A stretch of 64,000 nt of DNA from Plasmopara viticola (GCA_001695595.3 MBPM02000038.1:558001-622000), one strand, 5' to 3'; numbered from the stretch's first letter, positions 12,771-23,152 are shown. Numbers and translations: made by a program. The notes: generated by a model from the letters alone, not told the origin.

Positions 12771-15386
12771 TTATGAGATGAAACCCAATTCCACTGCAGC
12801 TTTGTCGGCTTGGTTGCAAATATCGTCGTCATTGCACAAATTGCGTACGTTCGTAAGCTTCTCTGGATCCTTGAGCTTTATCGCCAGCTGAAGCGCATCG
12901 CTGTACATGTCGAGCCGGATAAGAGTTTCAAATTTCTCGTCCACGGACGTTATGCGGGTCGTGTAGCTTTCAGCCTGTTGCTTTTCGCCTTGCTCCAGAC
13001 ACGCAATAGCAAACGCTTTAAAGCCACACGGCGGGTTCTTCTTCTCCATGGAAAACTTGTGCAGTGCGTCCCACTGCCGCGTTTCGGCAAGAGCTTTAAT
13101 CTTGACGCGATAAAATCTTTTATCCGGCACCTTGAATTTCTTGGCAAATGCTGCAACGATCGGCAGCAATTTGGGTTCGTACTTGCTATCGCACAATAAC
13201 ATTTTCATCGTAGCCGAGATGGAAGTACCAACCAGTTTTCGGCGCTTAACATTCTCGGGCTTTTCTTCCAATTTACCTTGTTCTTGCAGCAATTCAATCT
13301 GCTCTTCGGTCAGTTTCGCATGAGTTGGCAGCTTTGCATTAGTATACTTCGTGACTGCATCCTTGAGTACCGTAAGCTTTTCCTCAACGTCCGTGGACTT
13401 GAACGAAAGCAACAGATCGTTCTCTGCACTAGCAACATCCGTCCAAAGCGCCGGAATGTTCGAGCTTTTAGTTGCACGATAGTACAGCAGCATGAGATTT
13501 ACTGCTTCAGTATACATCGCCTCACGAGTTAGCACGTAACGAAACTCGTCCATCGTTGGCAGCGTACGTTCCAAGTGGAATAGCGCCATGTAAACCAAGT
13601 CAGTATTGTTTGATTCGATTGACTTGCGCAGTGCCAATTCAAACTCGCCCATGGACAGCAACAACGGCACTTGGTCGGACGCATTTTCTTCAAGATCCAG
13701 AAACATGGTCGCAAGTCGTCGTCGATTCACACGCTCAGCGCAGTTCGCGATATCTGCGTACGACACTAACGTAGCGTTCTTCAGCTTTTTGCGTACAAGC
13801 GCCACGAGTTCTTCATCTGATACGTTTGAAGACGTCGCTGCCTTAACCTTTTCACACGCCCAATGCACCAGCACGCGATCTGTCGGGATTTTCAAGTACT
13901 CGCAGATCCTGAAAGCTAAAAAATGGTGGCGCATGGCCACCAAACGACTCACAACTACCTCAGCCGTCAGTCGATCAAATTGTGTGACAGTCAATGGGAA
14001 ACCCACTTCCTGTTGCCGTAGTGCGTTCAGAACGCGAATTTTACGGCACATTTCAACAAACATCTCCGTATCCATCATAGTATTGCCACCTCCCGTGCCC
14101 GAAGTTCCTGGAAGAGCCGAGGACGCATCCATGGCCGAATCCGCAAAGCATTTTCCGTACGACGCCGCACGCATTAACGTCGTCTGTGCGGCATAGTCAA
14201 ACTCACTCCCTGCTGCATCGATACAGTCTTTAATCGCACCTTCCAATGCGTTTTGGCTCAATATAAAGCGGATATGTTCGTCAGCTTTTGCATCCCCAGA
14301 ATCAAAAGCATCCAACGCTTGGTACAACATTGCAGCAGGAGCTGTCGAGCCCACACCTTTGATGTTTTCTACACAAGTAGGGACTCGAAGCACCAGATCA
14401 TGAGACGATGCAGTATAGACTCGACAACAATCAACTTCTTGAGCCAAGACGACACTCTCCGAGTACGGAAAACGAAGCCACGAGCCATAGGGTCCTACCA
14501 TGACCAATCCTGCACTCGGCCAGTATAATAAAACCGAATCTTCGCCACACCAGCACATACTTAATGGACTAGCTTTGCTCTGAGTATTAAACGACAAGAT
14601 CTTCTTGTCCATCATGGTATTCAAAACTGTCAAAATACCATCTTGAGTGAAAAGAGCCATAAACAAGCCATTAGGGGCAATTGCGACCGCAGAAATGGGT
14701 GCAGCGATCGAGTCTTGGAGCTTCATGTCTTGCGTCCCTCCGTCTTTACTTACAACAACCAATGACTTGTTACTCGATCCCAAGAGCACTTCAGGATAAA
14801 TGCTTTTCAAGAACTTTGGCTCGAGCACAGCCATGCAAGTTGGTGGATTTGCATCCGATAATCCGCAATCGGGTAAAAGGGACACTTTAGGACGAACAGC
14901 GTCAATTTCTAACACTTGAACGAGCGCCATCTTCTCTGTCAGCGCCACGAGGCCGCCTCCCCACGCTTCAAATGTCGCGACTTTGTCCGTTGAACTCGAT
15001 GGGAACAACGCAAAGCGCGTTTCTTCGTCACCTGTGAGACTAAACGCGACGCAGGTGCCACTCGCAAAGACACACAAGAGCCGCAACTCATCCGTCCATT
15101 TCATACCTACCAGGGTCTCTTTCTTGTCTTCAAACGGTTTCCAATCAACTGTTCCAATTTTGGTACCACACGCGTTGAAAAGTAGCAATTGACGGGCCAA
15201 GGGCGCGTCGGAGGACACTTTGACGAGCTTCTTGGGGTCTCGTAGCAGCGCCACGGGCCCACCGAAGGGTGCACATGCTGCCGTGTAATCGCGTAGGTCA
15301 ATCACCCCTTCAGACGCCCAATTCATGCCGTATACAGTCCATTTCTGGTACTGCACCTTGCCTAACGTATGCCACTCGGTCTCCAT
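12771..15386 (-). CDS. VPS16: Vacuolar protein sorting-associated protein 16 (HOPS/CORVET core subunit)
   Basis: The 871-residue product matches VPS16 in length and architecture. The N-terminal half (about residues 1-420) is a beta-propeller-type region starting with WHTLGKVQYQKW and including FNACGTKIGTVDW. The C-terminal half (about 500-860) is the alpha-solenoid of the Vps16 C-terminal region, with short helical repeats such as ALRKSIESNNTDLVYMALFH and HAKLTEEQIELLQEQGKLEE. VPS16 is a core subunit of the HOPS and CORVET tethers that act in fusion at endosomes and the vacuole, together with VPS11, VPS18 and VPS33. The frame is uninterrupted and ends in AAVELGFIS. The ATG at 15386 lies 13 bp downstream of an initiator-like element. 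The upstream TMEM63-like gene is on the same strand with a gap of about 100 bp. Confidence 0.93.
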   Translation of the reverse strand: METEWHTLGKVQYQKWTVYGMNWASEGVIDLRDYTAACAPFGGPVALLRDPKKLVKVSSDAPLARQLLLFNACGTKIGTVDWKPFEDKKETLVGMKWTDELRLLCVFASGTCVAFSLTGDEETRFALFPSSSTDKVATFEAWGGGLVALTEKMALVQVLEIDAVRPKVSLLPDCGLSDANPPTCMAVLEPKFLKSIYPEVLLGSSNKSLVVVSKDGGTQDMKLQDSIAAPISAVAIAPNGLFMALFTQDGILTVLNTMMDKKILSFNTQSKASPLSMCWCGEDSVLLYWPSAGLVMVGPYGSWLRFPYSESVVLAQEVDCCRVYTASSHDLVLRVPTCVENIKGVGSTAPAAMLYQALDAFDSGDAKADEHIRFILSQNALEGAIKDCIDAAGSEFDYAAQTTLMRAASYGKCFADSAMDASSALPGTSGTGGGNTMMDTEMFVEMCRKIRVLNALRQQEVGFPLTVTQFDRLTAEVVVSRLVAMRHHFLAFRICEYLKIPTDRVLVHWACEKVKAATSSNVSDEELVALVRKKLKNATLVSYADIANCAERVNRRRLATMFLDLEENASDQVPLLLSMGEFELALRKSIESNNTDLVYMALFHLERTLPTMDEFRYVLTREAMYTEAVNLMLLYYRATKSSNIPALWTDVASAENDLLLSFKSTDVEEKLTVLKDAVTKYTNAKLPTHAKLTEEQIELLQEQGKLEEKPENVKRRKLVGTSISATMKMLLCDSKYEPKLLPIVAAFAKKFKVPDKRFYRVKIKALAETRQWDALHKFSMEKKNPPCGFKAFAIACLEQGEKQQAESYTTRITSVDEKFETLIRLDMYSDALQLAIKLKDPEKLTNVRNLCNDDDICNQADKAAVELGFIS

Positions 15387-15398
15387 GACGCTGGATGC

Positions 15399-15406
15399 GG
15401 AATGAG
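15399..15406 (-). promoter_or_regulatory. Oomycete initiator-like element (Inr) of VPS16
   Basis: The minus strand reads CTCATTCC, a full match to the oomycete initiator consensus YTCANTYY. It lies 13 bp upstream of the VPS16 ATG, in a pyrimidine-rich context where a start site with a very short 5' UTR would be expected. Assignment rests on consensus and position only. Confidence 0.5.
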
Positions 15407-15487
15407 GGAGTGATGGTGGATGGATTACTTGATAGTTATGTAAACAACATTAAATTGGGACAATGAAAATGGCTACACAGAGTGGCA

Positions 15488-18475
15488 CTATACTTGACGC
15501 CAAGTGCCGTAGTCGCCGACGTCTTGCGGACCAAAGCTCATACGCATGGACCTGCGCAATGCAGGTTCTCGATACCAATCACTCGAGTCAGCATCAAGAC
15601 ATGTCAGTACGTCTAAATTACTACTAGTTGGGTACAGTAGTAAGGCCGACGACTCCGTCAAAGGCTGTCTCGACGCAGGAATTGAAGCTTCTTCTTCCCT
15701 AGCTAGTGACTCCTCTGGCTCACTACGGTCAATGCCACCCTTCGGTTTGCTTTCATTGACTAATGGACGACTCACGGCTAATATACTTGGTGGGGTTTCA
15801 TTCCCTTTAACTTGCATGTCAGAGCTCTGGATACTTTCGCTGTGCTCAAGACGCAGGTGTACTCCTCGTGCAATCAGTTCATGCTGGTGCTCCTTGTCCC
15901 GTACATATCCCCACAGCGCGACAATGTACGTACCCATCAGCAGTACCAAAACGGCTGCACTTTGTGCCGTGGTACCACGTTCGAGAATAAAGCCACCCAT
16001 GGCACCTTGGTACAGTAACAGACTCATGCAAGTAGCGTGCGTGGCAGTACGCGCAACGCTACCGCGTCCTTTAATGCGACGCCGCACAAAAAGCAACGAG
16101 TACTTGTCCACGCCATGTTGCATCACAAAGTAGAGTGTACCCAATGGAAGGATCAATGGTACCACGGTACTAAACATGAGTACAATCGTCAGTGTACTGA
16201 TCTGCATGGCCGACTGGGTACCAGTATAGAACTGATCGGCTTCCACAGCCTGCACTTGTTCCCGTGGCGTCAAAGCACGCGGCGTTGCCCACGAGAATTT
16301 AACGTACTCGGTAGCGCGTAGCAGCACGAGCGCCGTCCCGAGAAAACAGCGCTGGAGAATGTAGTCGACGTAAAAGATGCCAGAGTTGTGAAGAAAGAGG
16401 GTGCCGAGCATCCCAAGGACTTCGCCATCGTCTTCGAGATACAAGAGCACGGCATCAATCGACATGAATGCAAGACTTGGTACAAAGATAGTGTTGAAAA
16501 TCAGGTACACGGCTGCTGTCCGTAAAATCAAGCGTTCTTTGGCCGAGTCTGTCGAAATGGGCTGAATTCGGCCGGCCATCTGAAGTACGTTTAATAACAC
16601 GGCATTGATCATGACGAGAATCAGTGTCGGAATGTAGTTTGCCAAGAGCTTTGCCATCCGAGGCGAAATCTTCTTCAACATCTCGCTTAGATGAGCCACG
16701 AGGTCAGATAGCGACTGTGCTGCGCCTGTCGAGTACGACGAGCTACTGGAAATGGCCGAGGTGACAGCGATTGGAGACGTGAAGAGAAGTAAAACGACGA
16801 GGATACAGACATTCACTAGTATCACTACCACTGTGCGCTTTGCAAATGGAAACGAGACACTTTGCCAGTCAATATCATCCGGTTCAGGTGCGGCTTCCAA
16901 GTGCCATCGCGTCAAACCCAATTCACGCACGTAGCGCACCAATCGCGGCTGTGCATGCTCTGGAAAACGAGCCAAGATTGACGTGATGCTTTGCTCCCGC
17001 ACGCGACGAACAAAGCGCGCTCGAAGACGCGCAGACTTGAAAATGATAAATGCCCGGCCTGCACCTTTGTTTTCGTGCAAAATTCGCGACAGACACGTCA
17101 TTTCTTGGTCGCGCAGCTTTTTAATGGCAAGCAAGCGTTGCTCAATTTGTTCCTCCATTGGTGTAGGCTTGACACACCACGTAAAACAACACACCAAGTT
17201 GCCAAGAACAAGACGGAGCGACGGAAACATGACGTTACCAGGCAACAGTCGAAGCGACCACGATACTTTCTCGCCATTTAACTCCTGCTCGTACAGAATT
17301 TTCATGCGAGCCAATTGCGTTTCTCCATCCCGACGACGAGCTTGGAGGGTATGAAATTCAGCGAGGTTATACACGACACACACTTCGTCAACGTACCCCG
17401 GAAAGATCTCGTCCAATAGACGCGAGACGCGCTGTTCGCGGAGGTTCTTGGGCAACCCGCGGTTCACAAACAGTGACCGGTTACTGAGTGTCGAAGGCTG
17501 CATGCCAATAAGATGGGTGTGTTTCGACGTGCCTTGAGCCTGGGCCTTCGCCTCCTGGTCCTTGCCTTTCGCTAGCAGTGGCTCGTTCTCGGCGTTCTCT
17601 GTCTCTTTTGTTGGCAACAGACCATTTTCGGGCGTCAGCCTCTCTTCTTCAGCATGACGCTTGTTGTCTTGTTCCCCTGCTGTCTGTCCTACCGTCCCAT
17701 TTAATGTACTGGACGACGACCGGTGCGGTCCTTTGGCAGGTTTTCGGTTTCGTTCCGAATGATGTGTCGGAATGGTGGACAAAGCTCTTAATTTTCGGTA
17801 GTAGATTAGAAAGACAAGAGTCGTCAAGTAACACGTGGCGACTGGTACCCAAAGGTACGGCGACTCGTTTGGCATTACTCGGATCGTAGCATGTGCAAAG
17901 GACCACCACTTGTTGTCAATATCATCTTGAGTACTTGCACTAGCGTTTGCGACGCGATCAGCACTTGCAACGCCATCGCCTTCGTTAAGTGCAACAAAAT
18001 AATCTGGCCTTTCCTCCTCTGCACCAACTTCGACTTGATGCAACACATTTGCACCAATCGTGAGGTATAGAGGAAGTAACACGAGCATCGCAAACACGCT
18101 GAGGACGCCCAAGAACCGCGCAGTGTATTGTTGATACAGCAGATAGAACGTGCCTTCGGGACCAAGTCGCACTTCCAAGTCCGTGTTCCGTATCGGTGTC
18201 GACCATAACAAATCAAGCCATTTCTTCAGTGTAAAGTGGGCCGTCTCTTGTGCTCTTGCTGACAAAAGTGAGCTCGATCCAAACCGAAAGAGGCTGAAGC
18301 GACTACTACGTGCACCCGCTTGAAAAATCACCAGTGCCACGAGAAACATGATGCAGTTAAAACCCAATACAAAGCCCATTCCTTGCCACCCCATGGCTGC
18401 ATCCTTAGCTACAGTCGCATTGTAGTCGACGTGCCAGATATTGCTCGATGGGGTCCTTTGGGGAGAGTCGGCCAT
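15488..18475 (-). CDS. OSCA/CSC1/TMEM63-family (DUF221) cation channel
   Basis: This is a multi-pass membrane protein of the hyperosmolality/mechanically gated calcium-permeable channel family. The order of parts fits: an N-terminal membrane segment (MGWQGMGFVLGFNCIMFLVALVIF), two further N-terminal segments (FLGVLSVFAMLVLLPLYLTIG and YLWVPVATCYLTTLVFLIYY), a long cytosolic region with a low-complexity insert (PHRSSSSTLNGT to NEPLLAKGKD) and a helical part ending AAPEPDDIDWQSV, then the C-terminal membrane core (AKRTVVVILVNVCILVVLLLF, LANYIPTLILVMINAVLLNVL, MQISTLTIVLMFSTVVPLILPLG). The last 130 residues are a hydrophilic tail. An in-frame ATG exists at 18535, but the one at 18475 (MADSPQRT) is preferred because the extra 20 residues look untranslated. 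The product is then 995 residues. Confidence 0.88.
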   Translation of the reverse strand: MADSPQRTPSSNIWHVDYNATVAKDAAMGWQGMGFVLGFNCIMFLVALVIFQAGARSSRFSLFRFGSSSLLSARAQETAHFTLKKWLDLLWSTPIRNTDLEVRLGPEGTFYLLYQQYTARFLGVLSVFAMLVLLPLYLTIGANVLHQVEVGAEEERPDYFVALNEGDGVASADRVANASASTQDDIDNKWWSFAHATIRVMPNESPYLWVPVATCYLTTLVFLIYYRKLRALSTIPTHHSERNRKPAKGPHRSSSSTLNGTVGQTAGEQDNKRHAEEERLTPENGLLPTKETENAENEPLLAKGKDQEAKAQAQGTSKHTHLIGMQPSTLSNRSLFVNRGLPKNLREQRVSRLLDEIFPGYVDEVCVVYNLAEFHTLQARRRDGETQLARMKILYEQELNGEKVSWSLRLLPGNVMFPSLRLVLGNLVCCFTWCVKPTPMEEQIEQRLLAIKKLRDQEMTCLSRILHENKGAGRAFIIFKSARLRARFVRRVREQSITSILARFPEHAQPRLVRYVRELGLTRWHLEAAPEPDDIDWQSVSFPFAKRTVVVILVNVCILVVLLLFTSPIAVTSAISSSSSYSTGAAQSLSDLVAHLSEMLKKISPRMAKLLANYIPTLILVMINAVLLNVLQMAGRIQPISTDSAKERLILRTAAVYLIFNTIFVPSLAFMSIDAVLLYLEDDGEVLGMLGTLFLHNSGIFYVDYILQRCFLGTALVLLRATEYVKFSWATPRALTPREQVQAVEADQFYTGTQSAMQISTLTIVLMFSTVVPLILPLGTLYFVMQHGVDKYSLLFVRRRIKGRGSVARTATHATCMSLLLYQGAMGGFILERGTTAQSAAVLVLLMGTYIVALWGYVRDKEHQHELIARGVHLRLEHSESIQSSDMQVKGNETPPSILAVSRPLVNESKPKGGIDRSEPEESLAREEEASIPASRQPLTESSALLLYPTSSNLDVLTCLDADSSDWYREPALRRSMRMSFGPQDVGDYGTWRQV

Positions 18476-18623
18476 TGGCACAATGGCGAAAAATGTATTG
18501 TTATATACGCAACAATACTTAATTTGTTTTGCCAAAGCCTTTTCTACATTCCCCTTCTTGTTATAACAATCGACTATTACCCAGAATTAAATGTCAGAGG
18601 TATTAACTGCCTACAGTCAATGC

Positions 18624-20098
18624 TTACAGCACCTTCTTGTTTAACGCACGTGTCGTTTGGTGGATGATTTGGTCGAGAATGCCAATGACAGTAAAGACCC
18701 CGCCAATGATGGCACAAGCTGACGTGAGAAAGTGGTAGAACGGGACCGAATCTTCCGAAACACGCACTGACATGGGCGACAGATCGTAACGAAACATAAT
18801 CGACGGCAAATCCTCCGTCTCCAAATACTCGTTCGAGTGCGCCGTGTACTTGTACACATTCACGGCCGAGCCATCGCTCTGTACGTACGAGTTCGTCACG
18901 ACTTTAATGTAATGCACGTACGTATGATTCTTGTAAAACGACGTAAATTCTTGATTGTCCAACCGGTGCATGTACAACTTCCTCTGGGCTTCGTGTGGCA
19001 GCTTTGCCATGTCCCGCGGCGACAAATATTCACCAAACCACAGCTCGTCCACCGTGTGTGACGCGTTCACCAGCGACGAATCCATCGAGTACGCGGGGTT
19101 GGCCAAATGGACGTGAAAGTTACCGGGTACGCGCTTCACGTAGAGGAACCCAGAGAGGCGGCAGCCTTCAGGACCAACGGCAGAGCGTGCAATCGCTCGG
19201 CCCTGATCGTGTGCATCCTTCTTGTCCTGTTCGAACAGCTCCTTCTTCCGTGCTTCAACCACGTCCATCTCACCCGCCATAAGCTGTTTAAACTTGTCGA
19301 TAAATGCCTCAACGGTACGATCTCCAAAGTACATTTCCACAGGCGAGATGTCTCCATCTTTGTAAAAGAGAATCGATGGGTACGCACGAATAAATTGCTT
19401 CATACAAAGTTGCGGGTGAGCCTGACAGTCGACAGATGCAACACGCATTTGCTGTCCATAGTGCAAAGACGGTAGAGTCTTCGCGACACGAGTCCACACG
19501 GGCTCCAACCGCTTGCACCACACACACCACGGCGCGAAAAAGTCCACAGCTACGTAATGATGTTCCTTTAGAAACGGCTCAAAGGTCGATTCGTCTAAAA
19601 TCGTCACAGTAGCATCGGATTCGGGCAAATCACCGTACTCCTTGTCCTCTGCAAAACGAGGCATGAGCTGTTGATCGTCTGCAAGACCGACCATCCGCCC
19701 TTTTTGATCCAGACGGACTTTGTAAATGTTCGACGTCATGTTGTGCTTGCGCGTGCCCGTCATGTCGGATACATCGACCGACGCGAATTCGCACGGCAGG
19801 TCGGGCACGGTGATGTTAAAGTTAATGCGCATGGTCTGGTCTAAGCCCTCGTCCATCACAATGTCGTACTTGTAGTCGACTGTGAGGTAGCTATTGAATT
19901 CGAGGATAAAGAGCACGAACATGATAAAGCAGCCAGCAATCGAGAGACTCACGCCGGGAAGCGTGCTCACCGTCAAGTCCTGGTAAAGTATAATTAACTT
20001 AGACAGACTCTCAAGAGGGGCTTACTGTGGATTGCATCACGTACCTCTGGAATCTTCTTGTAAAAGTCCCACTTTTTCAACACGTCAATGGCGCCCAT
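18624..20098 (-). CDS. Thioredoxin-ERGIC fusion (PDI-C-type, plant PDIL5-4-like)
   Basis: Two exons give 469 residues. Exon 1 is 20045-20098 (18 codons, MGAIDVLKKWDFYKKIPE) and exon 2 is 18624-19979. The 65-bp intron 19980-20044 has GTACGT...CAG ends and is phase 0. An N-terminal ERGIC-type region with a membrane segment (SLSIAGCFIMFVLFILEF) is followed by a thioredoxin domain with active site APWCVWCKR (Cys about 170 and 173), then the ERV41/ERV46-type lumenal domain and a second membrane segment (FLTSACAIIGGVFTVIGIL). The C-terminus KKVL is a KKXX dilysine retrieval signal, consistent with cycling between ER and Golgi. Members of this fusion class are proposed to combine disulfide chemistry with ERGIC cargo handling. 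The gene is divergent from the zinc-ribbon gene, with 268 bp between start codons. Confidence 0.92.
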
Positions 20099-20312
20099 GA
20101 TGAAAGAGACCGAATTAGAGAGACACCAGGCGAGACGCGGGTCGGCTGAGAATCTAAATCAATTCTCAAAGCTATTTAAGAGTGCCTTACGTGGCTGTGG
20201 AGGGGGGCAATCAGTGGGATCAAATTAGAGAGGGTGCTCGACGAACTTAAGGAGAACTTTCACGGTGCACACAGTGGAACTTTCAGCACGAATTAATTAC
20301 CAATCAAAATGC

Positions 20313-20320
20313 GTCATTTC
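20313..20320 (+). promoter_or_regulatory. Oomycete initiator-like element of the zinc-ribbon gene
   Basis: GTCATTTC at this position fits the oomycete Inr consensus YTCANTYY at seven of eight positions (the first is G). It lies 47 bp upstream of the ATG at 20367 in the 268-bp divergent intergenic region shared with the thioredoxin-ERGIC gene. Assigned by sequence and position only. Confidence 0.4.
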
Positions 20321-20366
20321 AATCGACCTGTCCCACAAAGACACATTGTAATCGGCCTTCGTTGCC

Positions 20367-21970
20367 ATGGGCTTCTGTGGCGAGTGTGGCGCTCATTTGC
20401 CTCCTAATCTTCAAGGGGCCTTTTGTCCTGAATGCGGTGTGTTCTCCTCTCTCTATTAAGGCTCGATTCATTCTCTAGCGTACTTTATAACCTCCTTACC
20501 TAGTGTCCTCATACTCTCTGTTGTATCCCCTCAGGCGAAGCGATTCCGGGTGCCGCGCGCGCTGCACCGTCGCCTACGCCATCGCTCTCATCGCCTGTAC
20601 GTCATGTGACATTTTCGCCATCCTTAGATGCCGAGAGTGAGGCCACGCGTCGGCGTGAGGAGGCAGAACGCCAGGCTCGAGACGCTCGGGAACGCGCTGA
20701 GGCTATGAAACTCTCGGCACAGAACGCCATCTCCGAGTACGAAGCGCAGCAACGTGCGGCAGTTGAACGTGAAAATGCTCGCCGACAACAAGAGCTGGAG
20801 ACTCAGCGACAGCAACATTTATACGACGCGCAGGCGGCTCGAGAACGTCGAGAGGAGGCCGAGAGATTGGCGCAGGAGAAGCTGGCAAGGGCTGAACGAC
20901 TGCGAAATGAAGCACAGGCGGCGCAGGAGGAAATGAAGATACAGGAAGCGAAGCGCGCGGCCAAGGAGAAACAAAGAGAAGAAGCTCGACGACTGCGCGA
21001 GGAACAGGCGCGACGTGAAGAGAATCGACGGAGAGCAGAGGAAGAGGAACGCAAAGCGTTCGAGGCCAAGAGACAAGAGGAACAGCTGCGGCAAGAGGCG
21101 TTACGACTATCGTCGCTGTCTGTATCGTCAAAAGCAGACTCTCCTACACCGGCACCAACGCCGGTAAATCTCGTGTGTGTGTCGTGCCGATGCGCCCTGA
21201 AGCCGGCACAAAAGTTTTGTCTGCAGTGCGGCACCAAAGTGGCTGCTGGGCTCCCACTTAGCACCACTTCTATGTCGTTGACTTCAGTCGCTCCAAGTAG
21301 CAGCTTTTCGTCGTTGCCGCGCACAAATTCAGCATCTTCAAACACGTCGTCTTCGTCATCGCGTCTGAATGGTGAACACAATTGCGCATCGTGCCAATTC
21401 ACGCTAAAAGCGACGCAGAAATTTTGCCCAAAGTGTGGTACCAAGGTCGCCCCAGCTGCGCCCGCTCTCCAGGCACCATCGCCAGTGACGTTGTTTGGTT
21501 CAGCTTCTTCAGCTCAGGTTCCAAGCGCAACTATGGCAGCTCCTAGCGCTTGCACTAAGTGTAGCCAAGCATTAAAGCCGGCGCAAAAGTTTTGTTTGCA
21601 TTGTGGGACCAAGGTGATAATACCAGCAGCCTCGACTCCAAGCTTGTCGTCATCCTTCTCTTCAAGTTCGTCGTCGTACACGTCCGTACCGTTACCTGCT
21701 CCGATTCCTGCGTCGGGGTCATGCTCAGCGTCGTCTTTGCAGCCCAGCACGAAGAACTGTCCCACGTGCGGGAAAGAATGCAAAGGAACAGCCAAGTTTT
21801 GTATGGGTTGCGGCTTTAACTTTGCTAAAAGCGACGATGAAGAAGTCGCGCGCAACATGGAACGAGCATACCAGCGTCAGCAACAGATGCGTGACCGAGA
21901 GCAGCAGCAACGCAACCAGGCCTCCCTCATGGCCAACCAGGCCGCGCAGGCTTACCAGTCTTCTTGGTAG
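20367..21970 (+). CDS. Coiled-coil protein with multiple zinc ribbons; exon 1 carries an apparent +1 frameshift
   Basis: Exon 1 starts at ATG 20367 with MGFCGECGAHLP. An intron of 97 bp (20438-20534, GTGTGT...CAG) leads to exon 2 (20535-21970). Exon 2 encodes a long Glu/Arg/Ala-rich coiled coil (about 20640-21110), then four zinc ribbons of the pattern CxxC...KFCxxCG near 21176, 21380, 21548 and 21755, separated by Ser/Pro/Ala linkers, and a Gln-rich tail. A fifth ribbon is split in exon 1: its first CxxCG is in the ATG frame, its second (FCPECG, 20422-20437) is in the next frame. One extra C at CCC (20400-20402) separates them; as given, the ATG frame stops at TAA 20406. The splice phase joins only the second frame to exon 2, so either one base is a sequence error or this allele is broken. 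Function is unknown; zinc ribbons suggest nucleic-acid or protein binding. Confidence 0.75.
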
Positions 21971-22198
21971 AACGGAGTTGTGGCGTACACGTGGGCTGTT
22001 TTTTGTAGAAGTGTTGTAGAGAAGCCATTCAGGAACAGCCAACAAACCTTACAACAAATGAAAGAGTTTGAATCACGTCAATACTTGCGTCTGACCGTTA
22101 GAGGATGGAAGAAACAAAGTCCGTGTACCTTTCTCGGCACTCTCTTGCTGCCACGATAGATTAAGGATACCTTTCTAGGTGGGTCAAAGTCCCGGCGA

Positions 22199-23152
22199 CT
22201 AGAGTCCTGGGTCCCTCACGGTGACTACAGCATATAAGGATTTGATAGTCTTGGTCTGTTTGTCAATCATGCTATTTTGCCCCTCTAGCAAAGCATTCTG
22301 GTGCTCGAGAAGCGCCAGCATGCGATCGCCCTTGGACTGCGTGCTAACTTCCTGCTGTACTTGCTCTTGTTGCTGGTGCAATGTTACTGCAGCAAGTGCA
22401 GCAATTTGTTGATAATTTAAGTGCTGGATGTGTGCATTGATTGTGATCTGTTGGAGTTCTGCTTCGTCAGGGTCCAATGTTGTCTTGGCGTCTTCCGCTG
22501 CGGCAGGTCCCCGCACCTTTTCCTCCACCATTATGTCTGTCGATAGATTAAACCGCTTACAAAAGTTATAATACCATCCGTTCGATGCCTGAAAACTTTT
22601 CAGTCGGTACTTGGGCACCAATAACTTTGCTTTCTCCTTGACAAGTGACGGTGGGACCGGCACTTTCCGGGCCTTGAGTCCGCGTACCCATTCAAAGAGT
22701 TCTCGCTCAAATGGTACACTTAAGACATGACCGCCACGTTTGCGATCATCTCGAGTCTCAGCACTGCCGTAGCGGTATCGGGCCCGGACTTCTGGACCTT
22801 TTTGCTTGAGCTTTTGGATCGCAGCGCGCGTGATGCCGTAGCGTCTACCAATTTCCGCGTTTGACAACCTGCCACCAGCTTTTTCGATTAAATCCAATAT
22901 TTCAACACGCTGTCGATCTGTCAGCCGCTTGCCGACTCCTTTTCCCCTTTTGACAGGCTCTAAAGCCGCTTCGGAATCTTCGAAAGGTACGAGAGATACC
23001 TCAAAGTGAGCGACTGGAATGGCAGCATGGTGCATGGCTCCTAAAGTGCCCTCAATGGTGGTATACGGCTCGTTGGACTCATCAAGAAGTGGCGAAGACA
23101 GTGAAGGGGCTGCTTTAATGTTGCCATAACTTTGGAGCGGTGGAGACGCCAT
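22199..23152 (-). CDS. Psq/CENP-B-type helix-turn-helix DNA-binding protein
   Basis: A single-exon 317-residue protein. Residues about 72-125 form a psq-like HTH (LTDRQRVEILDLIEK..., then NAEIGRRYGITRAAIQKLKQKG). Residues about 140-205 form a CENP-B/Tc5-type second HTH (FERELFEWVRGLKARKVPVP, then FQASNGWYYNFCKRFNLS). This tandem arrangement is that of pogo/Tigger transposase DNA-binding regions and CENP-B. No DDE catalytic domain follows: the remaining part is Gln-rich with a coiled coil (QQQEQVQQE, then MLALLEHQNALLEGQNSMIDKQ), which could dimerise. It is therefore more likely a host regulator captured from a transposase than an active element. The start codon lies 134 bp from the divergent minC start. 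Targets are unknown. Confidence 0.8.
   Translation of the reverse strand: MASPPLQSYGNIKAAPSLSSPLLDESNEPYTTIEGTLGAMHHAAIPVAHFEVSLVPFEDSEAALEPVKRGKGVGKRLTDRQRVEILDLIEKAGGRLSNAEIGRRYGITRAAIQKLKQKGPEVRARYRYGSAETRDDRKRGGHVLSVPFERELFEWVRGLKARKVPVPPSLVKEKAKLLVPKYRLKSFQASNGWYYNFCKRFNLSTDIMVEEKVRGPAAAEDAKTTLDPDEAELQQITINAHIQHLNYQQIAALAAVTLHQQQEQVQQEVSTQSKGDRMLALLEHQNALLEGQNSMIDKQTKTIKSLYAVVTVRDPGL

Noticed and set aside
13606..14196. 196-codon plus frame antisense to VPS16
   Set aside because: Ser/Thr/Arg-rich reverse-strand shadow of a well-supported VPS16 reading.
20803..21444. 213-codon minus frame antisense to the zinc-ribbon gene
   Set aside because: Composition is the mirror of the E/R-rich coiled coil and Ser/Pro linkers on the plus strand.
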